Notes: generated by a model not told the origin, from the letters alone. 64,000 nt of DNA from Rudaea sp. (GCA_025451955.1 JANWJJ010000041.1:19741-83740), one strand, 5' to 3'. Shown: positions 28,981 to 40,159, numbered from the stretch's first letter. Program-made: numbers and translations.

Positions 28981-29748
28981 TCAGCGCAAGCGAATCTGGC
29001 TGCGTTCCTGCTTGCGATCCCACGCACGCAATTCGTCGCGGATATGCGCCACGCGCTGGCGGCCGAGCGCGTTGCGCTCTTCGTCGAGCACGTTCGCATC
29101 GAGCAGTTCGGCCAGACGCTGCGCGGTCGGCAGCATCGCATCCCAGGCATCGAGTGCGGACAACGGCCCGGGCAGCGCCATGAAGAAACTCACGCCCGGC
29201 GTTTGCAGATCGTCGATCCCGCGCATATCGAAACTGCCGGGCTTGACCATGTTGGCCATGCTGAAAATCGGTCCGGCTTCGGCTTTGCCGGAAACCAGGC
29301 GGTGGAAAATGCCCATGTCGCCGAAAGCCAGACCGGCTTTCTCGGCGGCGACGACCAGATCGGTGCCGTGGATCAAATCGCCCGAGCGCGCGGCAACGAA
29401 CAGGGTGACGATGCGTTCGATTGGCTGCGGCGGACGCGCTCCGGGCGCCGGGCCTTTCGCTGCCGCAGCGGCATTCGCGGCGTCGCCGCGTTTGGCGACG
29501 ATGGCCGAACCCAGGCGTTCGAGTTCCTCGTGCAGACCGACATCGAGATCGCCCTGCGCGGATTCGCCTGATGCGCCGATAGCAGGTTCACCGAACGTCG
29601 GCTCGATGCGCTCGCCGCCGCCTTCGCGCAGGATCGGCATGCGCCGGCCCTGACCCGGCTTTTTCGGCCGGCCGAGAAAATAAATCAGCGCCAGTGCGAT
29701 CGCACCGAAAATCGCGAGTGGAATGCCGATGGACGGGTTCCAATCCAT
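28981..29748 (-). CDS. zipA: Cell division protein ZipA
   Basis: N-terminal TM, variable linker, C-terminal ZipA domain (GDLIHGTDLVVAAEKAGLAFGDMGIFHRL); downstream of smc. Confidence 0.9.
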   Translation of the reverse strand: MDWNPSIGIPLAIFGAIALALIYFLGRPKKPGQGRRMPILREGGGERIEPTFGEPAIGASGESAQGDLDVGLHEELERLGSAIVAKRGDAANAAAAAKGPAPGARPPQPIERIVTLFVAARSGDLIHGTDLVVAAEKAGLAFGDMGIFHRLVSGKAEAGPIFSMANMVKPGSFDMRGIDDLQTPGVSFFMALPGPLSALDAWDAMLPTAQRLAELLDANVLDEERNALGRQRVAHIRDELRAWDRKQERSQIRLR

Positions 29749-29765
29749 GTTGGGTACCTCGACGG

Positions 29766-32700
29766 TTATGCCGCTCCGGCCAGTTTAGCTGCTTCCGCCA
29801 AGTCTACTTGCACCAGCCGAGACACGCCCGGTTCGCGCATAGTCACGCCGCAAAGCTGGCGCGCGGCTTCCATCGTCGCCTTGTTGTGGGTGACGAACAG
29901 AAACTGGACGCGCTCGCTCATCTCGGTGACGAGTTGCGAAAAGCGACCAACGTTGGCTTCGTCGAGCGGCGCATCGACTTCGTCGAGCAGACAGAACGGA
30001 GCCGGATTCAGGCGGAAGATCGAGAACACCAGGGCGACCGCACTGAGCGCTTTCTCGCCGCCGGAAAGCAGCGAGATATTCGAGACGCGCTTGCCCGGCG
30101 GGCGCGCCATGATGGATACGCCGGAATCGAGCAGATCTTCGCCGGTCAATTCCAGATAGGCGTGACCGCCGCCGAACAGGCGCGGAAACAATTCCTGCAA
30201 ACCGGTGTTGACGCGGTCGAAGGTTTCCTTGAAACGCTGGCGGGTTTCGCGATCGATTTTCTTGATCGCGCCTTCCAGCGTTTCCAGCGCGGTGTTCAAA
30301 TCCGCGAGTTGCGCGTCGAGATAGGTCTTGCGTTGCGATTGCTCGTCGTACTCGGAAATCGCGGCAAGATTCACCGGCTCCAGACGCTTGATCTTGGCGT
30401 CAAGCGTCTCGAGCTGCTGTTGCCATTCCGTCGGATCGGCACCGGCGGGCAGCGCTTCCAGCACCGAGGCCAGCTCGTGGCCGGCGGCGGTGATCGATTC
30501 ATGCAACTGTTGCGCACGCATCTGCAACCCCTGATGCGCGAGACGGCGTTCGGCATGTGCCTGACGCTGTTCGCCAAGCAGATGCTCGACGCGATGGCGC
30601 TCTGTTTCGTAGCCGCGGAATTCGTTGTCACGTTCTTCCACCGACTTGCGCGCCTCGACCAGTTGCTTGTCCACCAGCAAACGCTGATTGAGGTAAGTCT
30701 GACGCTCGGCTTCCAGATCGACCTGCGGGTTGTGGCCGGATTCCAGTTGCTGCGCGATCTCGGCCTTGCGCGATTCCAGTTGCGCAAGCTGACTGTGCAT
30801 GCGCAACAGCGCCTGTTCGAGCGAGGCAACAGCCGAGCGTTTGGATTCGAGTCCGAGCGCAAGCTGATGCGCTTGTTCGCCGGCTTCGCGCGCGTTCATG
30901 CGCGCTTCCTCACGAGCTTCGAGCAGGCGCCGGCGTTCGCCGTCCAGGTGCTGACGCTGTTGTTCCAGATCGCCCATGCGGGTCACGGATTGTCCTAGGC
31001 GCGCGCGCGCCTCGCGCGTCTGGGTTTGATCGGTGGTCAGCCGTGTTTCGATCTCGGCGATTTCCTGATCGACCTTGACCAGACGCGCCTGCGCCGTTTC
31101 CATCCGGCCGCGATGACTTTGCAGTTGTCCGGCAAGCTCGGCGACACGACGGTGCGTGGTATAGAGTTCGCGTTGCGCATCGTCGCGCGCACGTTCGGCC
31201 TCGGTCTTCTGGGTTTTGTATTCGTCGAGCTTCGTGCACAGATCCGCGCTGCGATCTTGCAGCGTTGCGATCTGCGCCTTGAGCGTCTGGATTTCGCGTT
31301 CGCGCGCAAGCGATCCGGCCTGCGCCGCGCGCCGCAGCACGCGCGCATACCCGGCGCCGAACCATTCGCCATTCGACGTGATCACGGATTCGTGCGCGGC
31401 CAGCGTCGCTGCCAGACTTTGCGCCTGCACGATCGAATCGGCAACGCGCACTTGCGCAAGCAAGGCCAGCGCCGCGGCCGGACCACGCGCGTGCGCAGCC
31501 AGCGTACCAGCGCGTCCGCTTGCGCCGACATCTGCCGCAATCAGCGCCAGATCGGCTTCGCGCAAGCTGGCCAGTTCGGCTGCATGCGCGTGCGGCGACT
31601 CGACCAGCACGCCTTCGAGCAAACCGGCGAGCACGGTTTCGACCGCGGTTTCCCAGCCGGCATCGACATCGAGCATTTCGCCAAGACGCCGCGATTTGTC
31701 CAGCCCCAGGCGCGCAAGCCAATCGCCGGCCGCGGATTTTTCCTGACCCAGTGCGGCGTGCTGCAAGGCTTCGAGCGAAGCCAGACGTCCGCGCAATCCT
31801 TGCAATTCGGTGCGCGCCTCGTTAAGCCATGCAGCGCCCTGACGCTCGGATTCGAGCACCTGCTCGTGCGCCTGTTTGCGCTGATCGAGCAAGCTTGTAT
31901 ACGTTTCCACTTTTTCGCGATGCGCATCGTGTTCGGCACTCAGGCGCGACGCGGCTTCATCCAGCGCGTTGAAATCGGCCGCGCGTTTTTCCTCGCGCAG
32001 CGCTTCCAGTCGGCGCCCGCTTTCCAGCGTTTGCTTGTCCAGGTAATCCAGACGCGTGCGCTCGACTTCCGCGGCCTGCGCCGCCTCAGCGCCGGCTTTC
32101 GCGTAGGCATCCCACTGATTCTGCCATTCGGCCAGTTTCGCTTCGGCATCGCGCAGGACTTCCGCCGTGTGCACGCCGGCGGCGTTCAAACTTGCCAGTT
32201 TTGGCTCGCCATCGGCGAGCGCTGTGTGCAGGGTTTGGATTTGTTCGCGATCGGCGCCGATGTGTTCGCCGAGTTCCGCGAACGCACGCTCGGTTTCGGC
32301 ACGCGCGCGTTCCAGACGTTCGCCGAGTTCGCGGTTATGCTGAATTTGCTGTTCGACGCGCGCGATCTCGCCACCGACGCGATAGACCTCGGCTTGCACG
32401 CGATTGAGATGTTCGCCCGCGCTCTGGTGCTGTTCGCGATGCGTTTCAATCTGGGTCTCGACCTGGCGCTGATCGGCGACCAGGGCTTCGATGCCGATTT
32501 CGGCCTGACGGATTTCCGCGTCGTGGCCGTCGATCTCGGTCGCCAGCGCACGATAATGCAGGCCGCGCATTTCCGCCTCGCGCCGGGTCTGTTCGTCCTT
32601 GAGTTCCTGCCAGCGTTTGGCCGCCTTGGCCTGACGATTCAAGTGTTCGAGCTGCTTGTCGACTTCCTCGCGCACATCGTTCAGGCGTTCGAGATTCTCG

Positions 32701-33263
32701 CGCGTGGCCTTGATCCGGCTCTCGGTTTCCTTGCGGCGTTCCTTGTATTTGGAAATTCCCGCGGCTTCTTCCAGATGGCCACGCAATTCGTCCGGATGCG
32801 CCGAGATGATCTCGGAGATCATGCCTTGTTCGATGATCGAATAACTGCGCGCGCCCAGACCGGTGCCGAGGAACAGATCGGTAATGTCGCGGCGACGGCA
32901 GCGTCCACCGTTGAGGAAATATTGCGACTGACCATCGCGGCTGGCGGTACGTTTGACCGAAATTTCGTTGTACTTGGCATACTCGCCGACAACGAGGCCA
33001 TCGGAATTGTCGAAGATCAGCTCGACGACGGCGCTGCCGACCGGCTTGCGTCCGGTCGAACCGGAGAAGATGACGTCGGTGAGCGCGTCGCCGCGCAGGC
33101 GGCTGGCGGCGCTTTCGCCCATCACCCAGCGAATCGCGTCGATGATATTGGATTTGCCGCAACCGTTCGGGCCGACCACGCCGGTCATATTGGTCGGCAA
33201 ATGCAGCACGGTCGGATCGACGAAGGATTTGAATCCGGACAGCTTTATCGTGGTCAGGCGCAT
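29766..33263 (-). CDS. smc: Chromosome segregation protein SMC
   Basis: MRLTTIKLSGFKSFVDPTVL...GPNGCGKSNIIDAIRWVMGE; coiled coils, hinge, C-terminal LSGGEKALSAVALVFSIF. Confidence 0.97.
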   Translation of the reverse strand: MRLTTIKLSGFKSFVDPTVLHLPTNMTGVVGPNGCGKSNIIDAIRWVMGESAASRLRGDALTDVIFSGSTGRKPVGSAVVELIFDNSDGLVVGEYAKYNEISVKRTASRDGQSQYFLNGGRCRRRDITDLFLGTGLGARSYSIIEQGMISEIISAHPDELRGHLEEAAGISKYKERRKETESRIKATRENLERLNDVREEVDKQLEHLNRQAKAAKRWQELKDEQTRREAEMRGLHYRALATEIDGHDAEIRQAEIGIEALVADQRQVETQIETHREQHQSAGEHLNRVQAEVYRVGGEIARVEQQIQHNRELGERLERARAETERAFAELGEHIGADREQIQTLHTALADGEPKLASLNAAGVHTAEVLRDAEAKLAEWQNQWDAYAKAGAEAAQAAEVERTRLDYLDKQTLESGRRLEALREEKRAADFNALDEAASRLSAEHDAHREKVETYTSLLDQRKQAHEQVLESERQGAAWLNEARTELQGLRGRLASLEALQHAALGQEKSAAGDWLARLGLDKSRRLGEMLDVDAGWETAVETVLAGLLEGVLVESPHAHAAELASLREADLALIAADVGASGRAGTLAAHARGPAAALALLAQVRVADSIVQAQSLAATLAAHESVITSNGEWFGAGYARVLRRAAQAGSLAREREIQTLKAQIATLQDRSADLCTKLDEYKTQKTEAERARDDAQRELYTTHRRVAELAGQLQSHRGRMETAQARLVKVDQEIAEIETRLTTDQTQTREARARLGQSVTRMGDLEQQRQHLDGERRRLLEAREEARMNAREAGEQAHQLALGLESKRSAVASLEQALLRMHSQLAQLESRKAEIAQQLESGHNPQVDLEAERQTYLNQRLLVDKQLVEARKSVEERDNEFRGYETERHRVEHLLGEQRQAHAERRLAHQGLQMRAQQLHESITAAGHELASVLEALPAGADPTEWQQQLETLDAKIKRLEPVNLAAISEYDEQSQRKTYLDAQLADLNTALETLEGAIKKIDRETRQRFKETFDRVNTGLQELFPRLFGGGHAYLELTGEDLLDSGVSIMARPPGKRVSNISLLSGGEKALSAVALVFSIFRLNPAPFCLLDEVDAPLDEANVGRFSQLVTEMSERVQFLFVTHNKATMEAARQLCGVTMREPGVSRLVQVDLAEAAKLAGAA

Positions 33264-33392
33264 TAGTGACGTATCTCGGGCAGTCCGTGTGGACCGCGTG
33301 GGAAAATCAAGGGAGTTGTCGACAGCGAAGGCTTTAAGCTACCGTGGCGCCCCGCCATCGCGGGTCAGCAACTTCGCAGGAGCCCTTCGGCC

Positions 33393-33797
33393 ATGTCTAC
33401 CGCGTCAAGCCAAACAGTTCCCGCCAAAAACCTGGAGACGTTTCCGAATCCGCAGCCGGAGCGGCAGTATACCATCCGCATGCGCATTCCCGAATTCACT
33501 TGCCTGTGTCCGAAAACGGGGCAGCCGGACTTCGCCGTGCTGCATCTGGACTACGTACCGGATAAAACCTGCGTCGAGCTGAAATCGCTCAAGCTCTACA
33601 TCTGGAGTTTCCGCAACGAAGGCGCGTTTCACGAAGCGGTAACCAATCGCATCCTCGACGATCTCGTCAGTGCCACCGCACCGCGCTTTATGCGCCTGAC
33701 CGCCGAATTCGGCGTGCGCGGCGGCATCTACACCACGGTGATTGCCGAACATCGCGCGCCGGGATGGGTTGCGCCGGCTCGGGTGGAACTGCCCTAG
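33393..33797 (+). CDS. queF: NADPH-dependent 7-cyano-7-deazaguanine reductase (unimodular)
   Basis: [50 protein letters not shown]. Confidence 0.95.
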   Translation: MSTASSQTVPAKNLETFPNPQPERQYTIRMRIPEFTCLCPKTGQPDFAVLHLDYVPDKTCVELKSLKLYIWSFRNEGAFHEAVTNRILDDLVSATAPRFMRLTAEFGVRGGIYTTVIAEHRAPGWVAPARVELP

Positions 33798-34663
33798 CCT
33801 TTCTTCGGCGCAGGGACTTGCGTTGCCGCCGCCTTGGCCGCGGCGGGTTCCGCTCCCGGCGGATATTCAATCTTGGCTTGCTCGCGTAGCTTGTCCAGCT
33901 GCTGCTGGCCGATCTTCACCTGCATGCTGCGACGAATACCTTCCTTGATGCGGTCGAACGGCGGCGGTGTGAACGGATTGGCAATATCCAGATGCACCAC
34001 GTGCCAGCCGAATTCGGTCTTGACCGGCGTTTTCGTGGTTTCGCCGGTTTTCATGCCGGCGAGCACCTTGCCCAGCGCTCCGGGCACCTGATCCAGACGC
34101 ACGCGGCTGAATGCCTTGGCCTGTTTGGCCTTGCCGCGCCAGGCATCGAATACCGCCTGGAAAGGTTTTCCGGACAAAATTTCGCCTTCCGCCTGGATTG
34201 CGTCGTCCTGGTTGGCAAACAGCAACTGGCTGAAGTCGTATTCAAACTTGCCCGAGCGCGCGATTTCAGCATCATATTCCGCCTTGAGTACGCTATCGTC
34301 GATCGGGGTCTGCTTCTGCAGTTGGCCAATCGTCGCCGCAGCCACGCCATTCAACCGCGCAATTTCGACCTGCGCCCGGAATTGCGCTTGGGCGGCAAAA
34401 TTCTCGCGTTGAGCAGCCTGCGCCAGCAACACGAAATCCGTCACCAGCTTGAGTACTTGATCGCGCTGCTCGGGCTTGTCCAGACTCAGGTTGCGCTCGT
34501 ACGCCACGGCGTCGAGCAAATCCTGCGGCACCGGCGTGCCATTGACGGTTTCGGCAATCTGGGCGCCCGCCGGTATCTGGATGATACGCGTGTCCGGCGT
34601 ATTGCCGGCCTGCGAACAACCGGCGAGCACGACGACACAAACTGGAAAAATATACTTGTACAT
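33794..34663 (-). CDS. Peptidylprolyl isomerase lipoprotein (SurA/PpiC-like)
   Basis: Lipobox VVLAGCSQ; C-terminal parvulin-like region [29 protein letters not shown]. Confidence 0.85.
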   Translation of the reverse strand: MYKYIFPVCVVVLAGCSQAGNTPDTRIIQIPAGAQIAETVNGTPVPQDLLDAVAYERNLSLDKPEQRDQVLKLVTDFVLLAQAAQRENFAAQAQFRAQVEIARLNGVAAATIGQLQKQTPIDDSVLKAEYDAEIARSGKFEYDFSQLLFANQDDAIQAEGEILSGKPFQAVFDAWRGKAKQAKAFSRVRLDQVPGALGKVLAGMKTGETTKTPVKTEFGWHVVHLDIANPFTPPPFDRIKEGIRRSMQVKIGQQQLDKLREQAKIEYPPGAEPAAAKAAATQVPAPKKG

Positions 34664-34694
34664 GACAATCCTCGTGGAATAGTGCCGGCTGAAA

Positions 34695-34988
34695 TTATGC
34701 CGAATGAAATTCTTCCGGAGCGCGCGCATCCAGCGCCAGCGCATGAATATCGGTTTGCATCAGCTCACCCAGCGCCGCATAAATACGCCGATGCCGCGCG
34801 ACCAGCGGCACCCCGGAGAATGCGGTCGCGACGATGCGTACACGAAAATGTCCGCGCCCGTCGCGCGCACCGGCGTGGCCGATATGCAAATGACCTTCGT
34901 CCTCGATCGCCAGCTCGCTCGGCGCAAACGCAGCGGCCAGGCAAGCACGGATGCGTTCGCTGCGTGTGCCCACGACCGCTGCGCTCAT
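34695..34988 (-). CDS. BolA family protein
   Basis: [45 protein letters not shown]...[13 protein letters not shown]. Confidence 0.92.
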   Translation of the reverse strand: MSAAVVGTRSERIRACLAAAFAPSELAIEDEGHLHIGHAGARDGRGHFRVRIVATAFSGVPLVARHRRIYAALGELMQTDIHALALDARAPEEFHSA

Positions 34989-35284
34989 GGCAACACCTTG
35001 CGGAATGGTCGCACGCTGACTTCGCGGTACACATTTGCGGCGCGATAAGGATCCGCTTCCGCCCAGGCCTGCGCTGCGGCCAGATCGGGAAACTCGGCAA
35101 CAATCAGACTGCCGCTGAATCCGGCCGGCCCAGGGTCATCCGCGTCGATCGCCGGAAACGGCCCCGCCAGCAACAAGCGACCGGCATCGCGTAACTGATT
35201 CAGGCGTGCCAAATGCGCCGGTCGCGCCGTCGTGCGCGCGGCCAGACTGCCGGCGTTATCGAGTGCATAAATCGCGTACCACAC
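34985..35284 (-). CDS. YciI family protein (probable GTG start)
   Basis: [46 protein letters not shown]...[19 protein letters not shown]. Confidence 0.88.
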   Translation of the reverse strand: MWYAIYALDNAGSLAARTTARPAHLARLNQLRDAGRLLLAGPFPAIDADDPGPAGFSGSLIVAEFPDLAAAQAWAEADPYRAANVYREVSVRPFRKVLP

Positions 35285-35397
35285 GGCAGCCTCGGACGTG
35301 AGATCGGAATTGGCAATGATAAACGATGCCTGTGCCCGTTGCCGCGTCTTGGCACTGCATGCTAGCTTGCGCACGCACTTATCATTGCGTGTCGCAC

Positions 35398-37071
35398 ATG
35401 CTGGAAACCCTTTTCGTCAAGGATTTTGCGATCGTCGGCGCCGCCGAAATCAGCTTCGGTACGGGGCTGACCGTCGTCACCGGAGCAACCGGCGCCGGTA
35501 AGTCATTGCTGGTCGACGCACTATTACTGCTCGCGGGCAATCGTGCCGATGCCGGCGTGGTACGGCATGGCTGCGAGCGTGCGGAACTGATCGCCGGCTT
35601 CCGCCTTGCCGATGCCTCCGCCGCGCGCGACTGGCTCGTCGCGGAGGAGTTCGACGATGGCGACGCCTGCCAATTACGCCGCGTGATTCGCAGTGAAGGC
35701 ACATCGCGTGCCTGGATCAATGGACGCCCAGCGACCTTGACCCAACTCAAGTCACTGGCCGAGCGGTTGCTCGAAATCCACGGCCAGCACGAGCATCAGG
35801 CGCTGCTCGACAAGACGAGTCAACTCGCTTTACTCGATGCCTACGGCAATCACGGCGAACTGCTTGACCAGGTTGCCGAACTGGCGCAACGCTGGCGCGA
35901 GCTCGATGCGCAACTGCACGCACTCGGCGGCGAACACGATCACGCCGAACGTATCGCCTTGCTCGAGCATCAGGTCGGCGAACTCGATCGTCACGCGCTG
36001 ACGCCGCAGGAACTCAACGCGCTGGATGAAACCCACAAGCGTCTCGCCAACGCCGGGCAACTGCTGCAAGGCAGCGGCGGCGTTGCCGAGTTGCTTGATG
36101 GCGACAGCGAATTCGCAGCGCTGCGCAGCATCGGCCGCGCGCAAACCGAGCTGGTGCGACTGGCCGAACTCGATCCACGGTTGAGCTCGGCGCGCGAACT
36201 GCTCGATGCCGCCAGGATCACCCTGGGCGAAGCCAACGATCTGATCGCACGTTATCGCGACACACTCGATCTGGACCCCGAACGTCTGGCCGAAACCGAG
36301 GCGCAGATTGCGCGTCTGCACGAACTCGGGCGCAAGCATCGTCTGCCGGTAGCGGAACTGAAAACCCGTGCGGAATCGCAGCGCGCTGAGCTCGAATCGC
36401 TTCGTGGCGCGGGCGCGCGCTTGATCGAACTCGACCGCAAACGCAAGCGGATCGAGCGCGATTACGCCGTGGCCGCCACGGCCTTGAGCGCAGCGCGCAG
36501 CGCCACGGCACGGCGCATGAACGCGGATGTCAGCGCACTGATGGGCGAACTCGGCATGTCTGGCGGCCGCTTCGAGGCGCAAATCGAAAAAATGGAGAAA
36601 TCCACTCCGGACGCGCAAGGCCTGGAACGCGTCGAATTCATGGTTTCCGCCAATCCCGGCCAGCCGCTGCGCGCGCTGCGCAAGGTCGCTTCCGGCGGCG
36701 AGCTGTCGCGCATCAGCCTGGCCATCGAAGTCGCGGCGCTGGGTCTCGACGAAATCGGCACAATGGTATTCGACGAAGTCGATTCCGGCATTGGCGGCGC
36801 GGTGGCCGAAGTCGTCGGCCAGAAACTGCGCCGGCTCGGCGACCGGCGTCAGGTATTGTGCGTGACTCATCTTGCGCAAGTTGCCGCACAGGGGCATGCG
36901 CACCTGCGCGTGGCGAAATCCAGCGATGGCGCAAGTACCGAGGTGGGCATTGCATCACTCGGCGGAACATCACGCCGCGACGAAATCGCGCGCATGCTCG
37001 GCGGCCTGGAAATCACGCGCGAAACGCTGGCGCACGCCAAACAAATGCTTGAGCGTGCGCAGCCGGACTGA
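35398..37071 (+). CDS. recN: DNA repair protein RecN
   Basis: [42 protein letters not shown]...[16 protein letters not shown]. Confidence 0.96.
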   Translation: MLETLFVKDFAIVGAAEISFGTGLTVVTGATGAGKSLLVDALLLLAGNRADAGVVRHGCERAELIAGFRLADASAARDWLVAEEFDDGDACQLRRVIRSEGTSRAWINGRPATLTQLKSLAERLLEIHGQHEHQALLDKTSQLALLDAYGNHGELLDQVAELAQRWRELDAQLHALGGEHDHAERIALLEHQVGELDRHALTPQELNALDETHKRLANAGQLLQGSGGVAELLDGDSEFAALRSIGRAQTELVRLAELDPRLSSARELLDAARITLGEANDLIARYRDTLDLDPERLAETEAQIARLHELGRKHRLPVAELKTRAESQRAELESLRGAGARLIELDRKRKRIERDYAVAATALSAARSATARRMNADVSALMGELGMSGGRFEAQIEKMEKSTPDAQGLERVEFMVSANPGQPLRALRKVASGGELSRISLAIEVAALGLDEIGTMVFDEVDSGIGGAVAEVVGQKLRRLGDRRQVLCVTHLAQVAAQGHAHLRVAKSSDGASTEVGIASLGGTSRRDEIARMLGGLEITRETLAHAKQMLERAQPD

Positions 37072-37079
37072 GCGGCCGC

Positions 37080-37487
37080 CTATTTTTTCTTCTTCGCACG
37101 CACGTACAGCACCAGGCTGTGATCGGCGATCTGAAAACCGTGGCGCTCGGCGATCTCGTGTTGCAGACGTTCGATTTCTTCGCTGGTGAATTCGACGACA
37201 CGGCCGGTATCGATATCGACCATGTGATCGTGATGCTTACCGCGGTCGATTTCGTAGACTGCCTGACCACCCTCGAAATTGTGCTTGAGCACCAGCCCCG
37301 CGGCTTCGAACTGGGTCAGTACGCGGTAGACGGTGGCCAGGCCGATATCGTCGTGATGCTCCAACAGACGCCGATAAATATCTTCGGCGGTCATATGCTT
37401 GCCGTCTGAAGCTGCAAGGATTTCGAGGATGCGCATGCGCGGGTGCGTGACCTTCAGACCCGCCTTGCGCAATTCCTGGGTTTCCAT
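37080..37487 (-). CDS. fur: Ferric uptake regulator Fur
   Basis: METQELRKAGLKVTHPRMRILEILAASDGKHMTAEDIYRRLLEHHDDIGLATVYRVLTQFEAAGLV; diverges from bamE. Confidence 0.95.
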   Translation of the reverse strand: METQELRKAGLKVTHPRMRILEILAASDGKHMTAEDIYRRLLEHHDDIGLATVYRVLTQFEAAGLVLKHNFEGGQAVYEIDRGKHHDHMVDIDTGRVVEFTSEEIERLQHEIAERHGFQIADHSLVLYVRAKKKK

Positions 37488-37579
37488 GTCCGCCTCCTTA
37501 ACCGCCGCGTGAATACGCTAACGCGCATGAAAGGACAGCTAGTGTATCATCGCCCGCTTTCCGCTCGACGCTATCGCAC

Positions 37580-38056
37580 ATGATCAAGGTAGGCACGATT
37601 AAGGCACACATGACCAAGACTCGCATGACCAAGACTTTGCAGCTCCTCGGATTCGCACTGTGTGGCTTGGCCGTTGCCGCGTGCAGTCCGATCTACAAAC
37701 TCGATATCCAGCAGGGCAACCTGTTCAGCAAGGACACCGTGGACTCACTCAAGCCCGGAATGACCAAGCGCCAGGTAACCTTGGTGATGGGGTCGCCAGC
37801 AGTGGTCAGTCCGTTCGACCAGAATCGCTGGGACTACGTATCGACCTTGCGCAAGGGCAACGGCCGCATGGCGACCAAGGATCTAACCCTGTATTTCGAG
37901 GGCGATGCCCTGGCTCGCATCGAAGGCGACTATTTCGCCGAAAACCCGCAGGAACTGATCAAGGAAGCTACCAAATACAAGCGTCAATATCCCGACGACA
38001 AACGCCCAGACGAGGACAAAGACAAGAAACCGCAGGGCGGCGGCGATCAGAGCTGA
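37580..38056 (+). CDS. bamE: Outer membrane protein assembly factor BamE (true start may be 37625)
   Basis: Lipobox LAVAACSP; DTVDSLKPGMTKRQVTLVMGSPAVVSPFDQNRWDYV. Confidence 0.94.
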   Translation: MIKVGTIKAHMTKTRMTKTLQLLGFALCGLAVAACSPIYKLDIQQGNLFSKDTVDSLKPGMTKRQVTLVMGSPAVVSPFDQNRWDYVSTLRKGNGRMATKDLTLYFEGDALARIEGDYFAENPQELIKEATKYKRQYPDDKRPDEDKDKKPQGGGDQS

Positions 38057-38352
38057 GGCGGCCTGGAGCGGGCTCGTTTTCGGCGCGAATCCTTCGGATC
38101 GGCCAGCAGCGGACGGTACAACTCAACGCGATCGCCATCGCGCAGCAGCGTAGCCGGCGTCACCAGCCGCCCGAAAATGCCGATGCCCGCGGGCTGGAAA
38201 CCCGCCGGCAATTCGTCGCCGATGGCGCTGGCAAGGATTGCGGCAGTCACACTGGAATTTGCCGCAATTTCCACTTTGCGCAGAATCTGCCGCTGCGGAT
38301 CGGCGTAGACGACTTCGACGCAGATCGAGTCAGGTGTGGTCGGATCATTCAT
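38047..38352 (-). CDS. RnfH family ubiquitin-like protein
   Basis: VEVVYADPQRQILRKVEIAANSSVTAAILAS...GIFGRLVTPATLLRDGDRVELYRPLLADPK. Confidence 0.92.
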   Translation of the reverse strand: MNDPTTPDSICVEVVYADPQRQILRKVEIAANSSVTAAILASAIGDELPAGFQPAGIGIFGRLVTPATLLRDGDRVELYRPLLADPKDSRRKRARSRPPQL

Positions 38353-38809
38353 GATTGCGGCTGGCTTCGCGGCAGAATTCATCGACCATGCGATCGGCAA
38401 GTTTCTCGAATCCGGCACGCATGACTGGCGCCATCATCCGCCCGGCGTAGTCGAAGTCCAGCGCCAGCGACACCTTGCAACCATCGTCGCCCAGCGCCAT
38501 GAACTCCCAGGCGCCGTGCAACTGGCGGAACGGGCCGGCGGCAAGCTGCATGGCAATGCGCTGCGGCGGATCGAGCGTGTTGCGCGTGGTGAAATCCTGA
38601 TTCATGCCGGCGATGCGCAATTCGAGTTTCGCGACCAGGGCGCCGGGTTCGCGGTCGAGTACCTGCGCAGCGCTGCACCAGGAAAACCGGCGCGGATAGG
38701 CTTCGACATCGTTGACCAGATCGAACATCTGCTGTGCGGTCTGGCGCACAATGGCACTGCGTCGAATTTGAATCACCGGCGGTTTCCGCGAAAATAGGTT
38801 GTAAAGCAC
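38345..38809 (-). CDS. RatA-like START/Coq10-domain protein (start uncertain)
   Basis: IRRSAIVRQTAQQMFDLVNDVEAYPRRFSWCSAAQVL; next to rnfH and smpB as in many proteobacteria. Confidence 0.9.
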   Translation of the reverse strand: MLYNLFSRKPPVIQIRRSAIVRQTAQQMFDLVNDVEAYPRRFSWCSAAQVLDREPGALVAKLELRIAGMNQDFTTRNTLDPPQRIAMQLAAGPFRQLHGAWEFMALGDDGCKVSLALDFDYAGRMMAPVMRAGFEKLADRMVDEFCREASRNHE

Positions 38810-38857
38810 GGCATGGCATTCATGTCACCGTCAGTTTAAATCCAAATCGGCGACCCG

Positions 38858-39346
38858 ATGGCGAACAAGAAGGAAAAAGGCAAAAACGACTCGACGATCG
38901 CGCTGAACAAGCGCGCGCGCCACGAGTATCACATCGACGAACGCTATGAGGCGGGTCTGTCGCTGCAGGGATGGGAAGTCAAAAGCCTGCGCGCGGGACG
39001 GATCAATTTCGGCGACTGCTACGCCACCGTGAAGAATGGCGAACTGTACCTTTTCGGCGCCTCAATCCCACCGCTGATTTCTGCGTCAACGCACGTCGTC
39101 GCCGATGATCGCCGCACGCGCAAGCTGCTCCTGCATCGCGAGGAGATCGACAAACTGATCGGCGCCGTCGAGCGCAAGGGCTACACCATCATCCCCACCG
39201 CGATGTACTGGAAACACAATCGCGTGAAGGTCGAAATCGGTCTGGCCAAGGGCAAGCAGGATCACGACAAGCGTGCTGCCGAAAAGGAGCGCGACTGGAG
39301 TCGCGAGAAACAGCAGACGATGCGGGCGAAGAACCGGTTGGGGTGA
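38858..39346 (+). CDS. smpB: SsrA-binding protein
   Basis: [55 protein letters not shown]. Confidence 0.97.
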   Translation: MANKKEKGKNDSTIALNKRARHEYHIDERYEAGLSLQGWEVKSLRAGRINFGDCYATVKNGELYLFGASIPPLISASTHVVADDRRTRKLLLHREEIDKLIGAVERKGYTIIPTAMYWKHNRVKVEIGLAKGKQDHDKRAAEKERDWSREKQQTMRAKNRLG

Positions 39347-39400
39347 TGCTTGAACCGCACCGCTTCACACCCATATACTGACTCAAGCGTTTTCACTTCC

Positions 39401-39753
39401 GGGGGCGATCGGCTTCGACGGAGGTCACGAAATCGCCTGGTGCATGCCGAGGGGGCAGCTTTCCTCGTTAATCCAGCAGCAAACTTTTAGTTGCCAACGA
39501 CGACAACTACGCTCTAGCCGCTTAAGGCTGAGTCCCGAACCCACTTGTGCTTGTGCTCGTGGATGTAGGGTCACTATCACAAGATCGCTGCTGATCGCCG
39601 CCAGTCGATCATCGGCTAACTCCTAACCGGCTGGTCTTGCGGTGCGCCTTGCGCGTTGTGTTGCCGCGGGATGAGATCAAACAGCGCGCTAAGCATGTAG
39701 ATCCGGGGACGTAGGACTTTCGGACGCGGGTTCGATTCCCGCCGCCTCCACCA
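39401..39753 (+). ncRNA. ssrA: Transfer-messenger RNA
   Basis: 5' gggggcgatcggcttcgacg, internal tag reading frame GCCAACGACGACAACTACGCTCTAGCCGCTTAA = ANDDNYALAA*, 3' ggttcgattcccgccgcctccacca; downstream of smpB. Confidence 0.96.
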
Positions 39754-39764
39754 AGCAACAAAAG

Positions 39765-39787
39765 AGCCGCCTTGTGCGGCTTTTTTG
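39765..39787 (+). terminator. Rho-independent terminator after ssrA
   Basis: agccgccttgtgcggcttttttg. Confidence 0.88.
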
Positions 39788-39788
39788 T

Positions 39789-39855
39789 TGGTTGCAGCAG
39801 CGGAATCGAACTCGCATTCAATGCAGGCGCTGCACGTCCGCTCGGTAACACGGCC
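39789..39855 (-). pseudogene. Degenerate tRNA-Ser-like relic
   Basis: Minus strand GGCCGTGTTACCGAGCGGACGTGCAGCGCCTGCATTGAATGCGAGTTCGATTCCGCTGCTGCAACCA: D-arm-like CCGAGCGG, anticodon-loop-like ATTGAAT (TGA), T-loop-like GTTCGATTC, terminal CCA; stems and variable arm broken. Confidence 0.35.
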
Positions 39856-39909
39856 TCACACAAGTGTTGCCGAATCGCACTGCTTCCACTACACTTCCGC
39901 GCCTTTCCT

Positions 39910-39985
<76 letters not shown>

Positions 39986-40023
39986 TCTTCACCAACAAAT
40001 TGTCCGGGCATTGGGTTACTCGC

Positions 40024-40099
40024 GTCCCCATCGTCTAGAGGCCTAGGACATCGCCCTTTCACGGCGGTAACGGGGGTTCGAATCCCCCTGGGGACGCCA
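40024..40099 (+). tRNA. tRNA-Glu (TTC)
   Basis: gtccccatcgtctagaggcctaggacatcgccctttcacggcggtaacgggggttcgaatccccctggggacgcca. Confidence 0.97.
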
Positions 40100-40134
40100 A
40101 ATCTAATAACGGCAACATGCCGCAACATCCTTCA

Positions 40135-40159
40135 AACCGCGCTCTGACGCGGTTTTTTT
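40135..40159 (+). terminator. Rho-independent terminator after tRNA-Glu
   Basis: aaccgcgctctgacgcggttttttt. Confidence 0.88.

Noticed and set aside
31026-33266. 746-aa plus-strand ORF opposite smc
   Set aside because: Mirror open frame produced by high-GC codon bias in a confidently assigned smc gene; no recognisable motifs.
38345-38809. RatA as a toxin-antitoxin system with RnfH
   Set aside because: The ratA/rnfH pair is a widespread core START-domain / ubiquitin-like gene pair next to smpB; toxin naming is historical and there is no accessory signal here.
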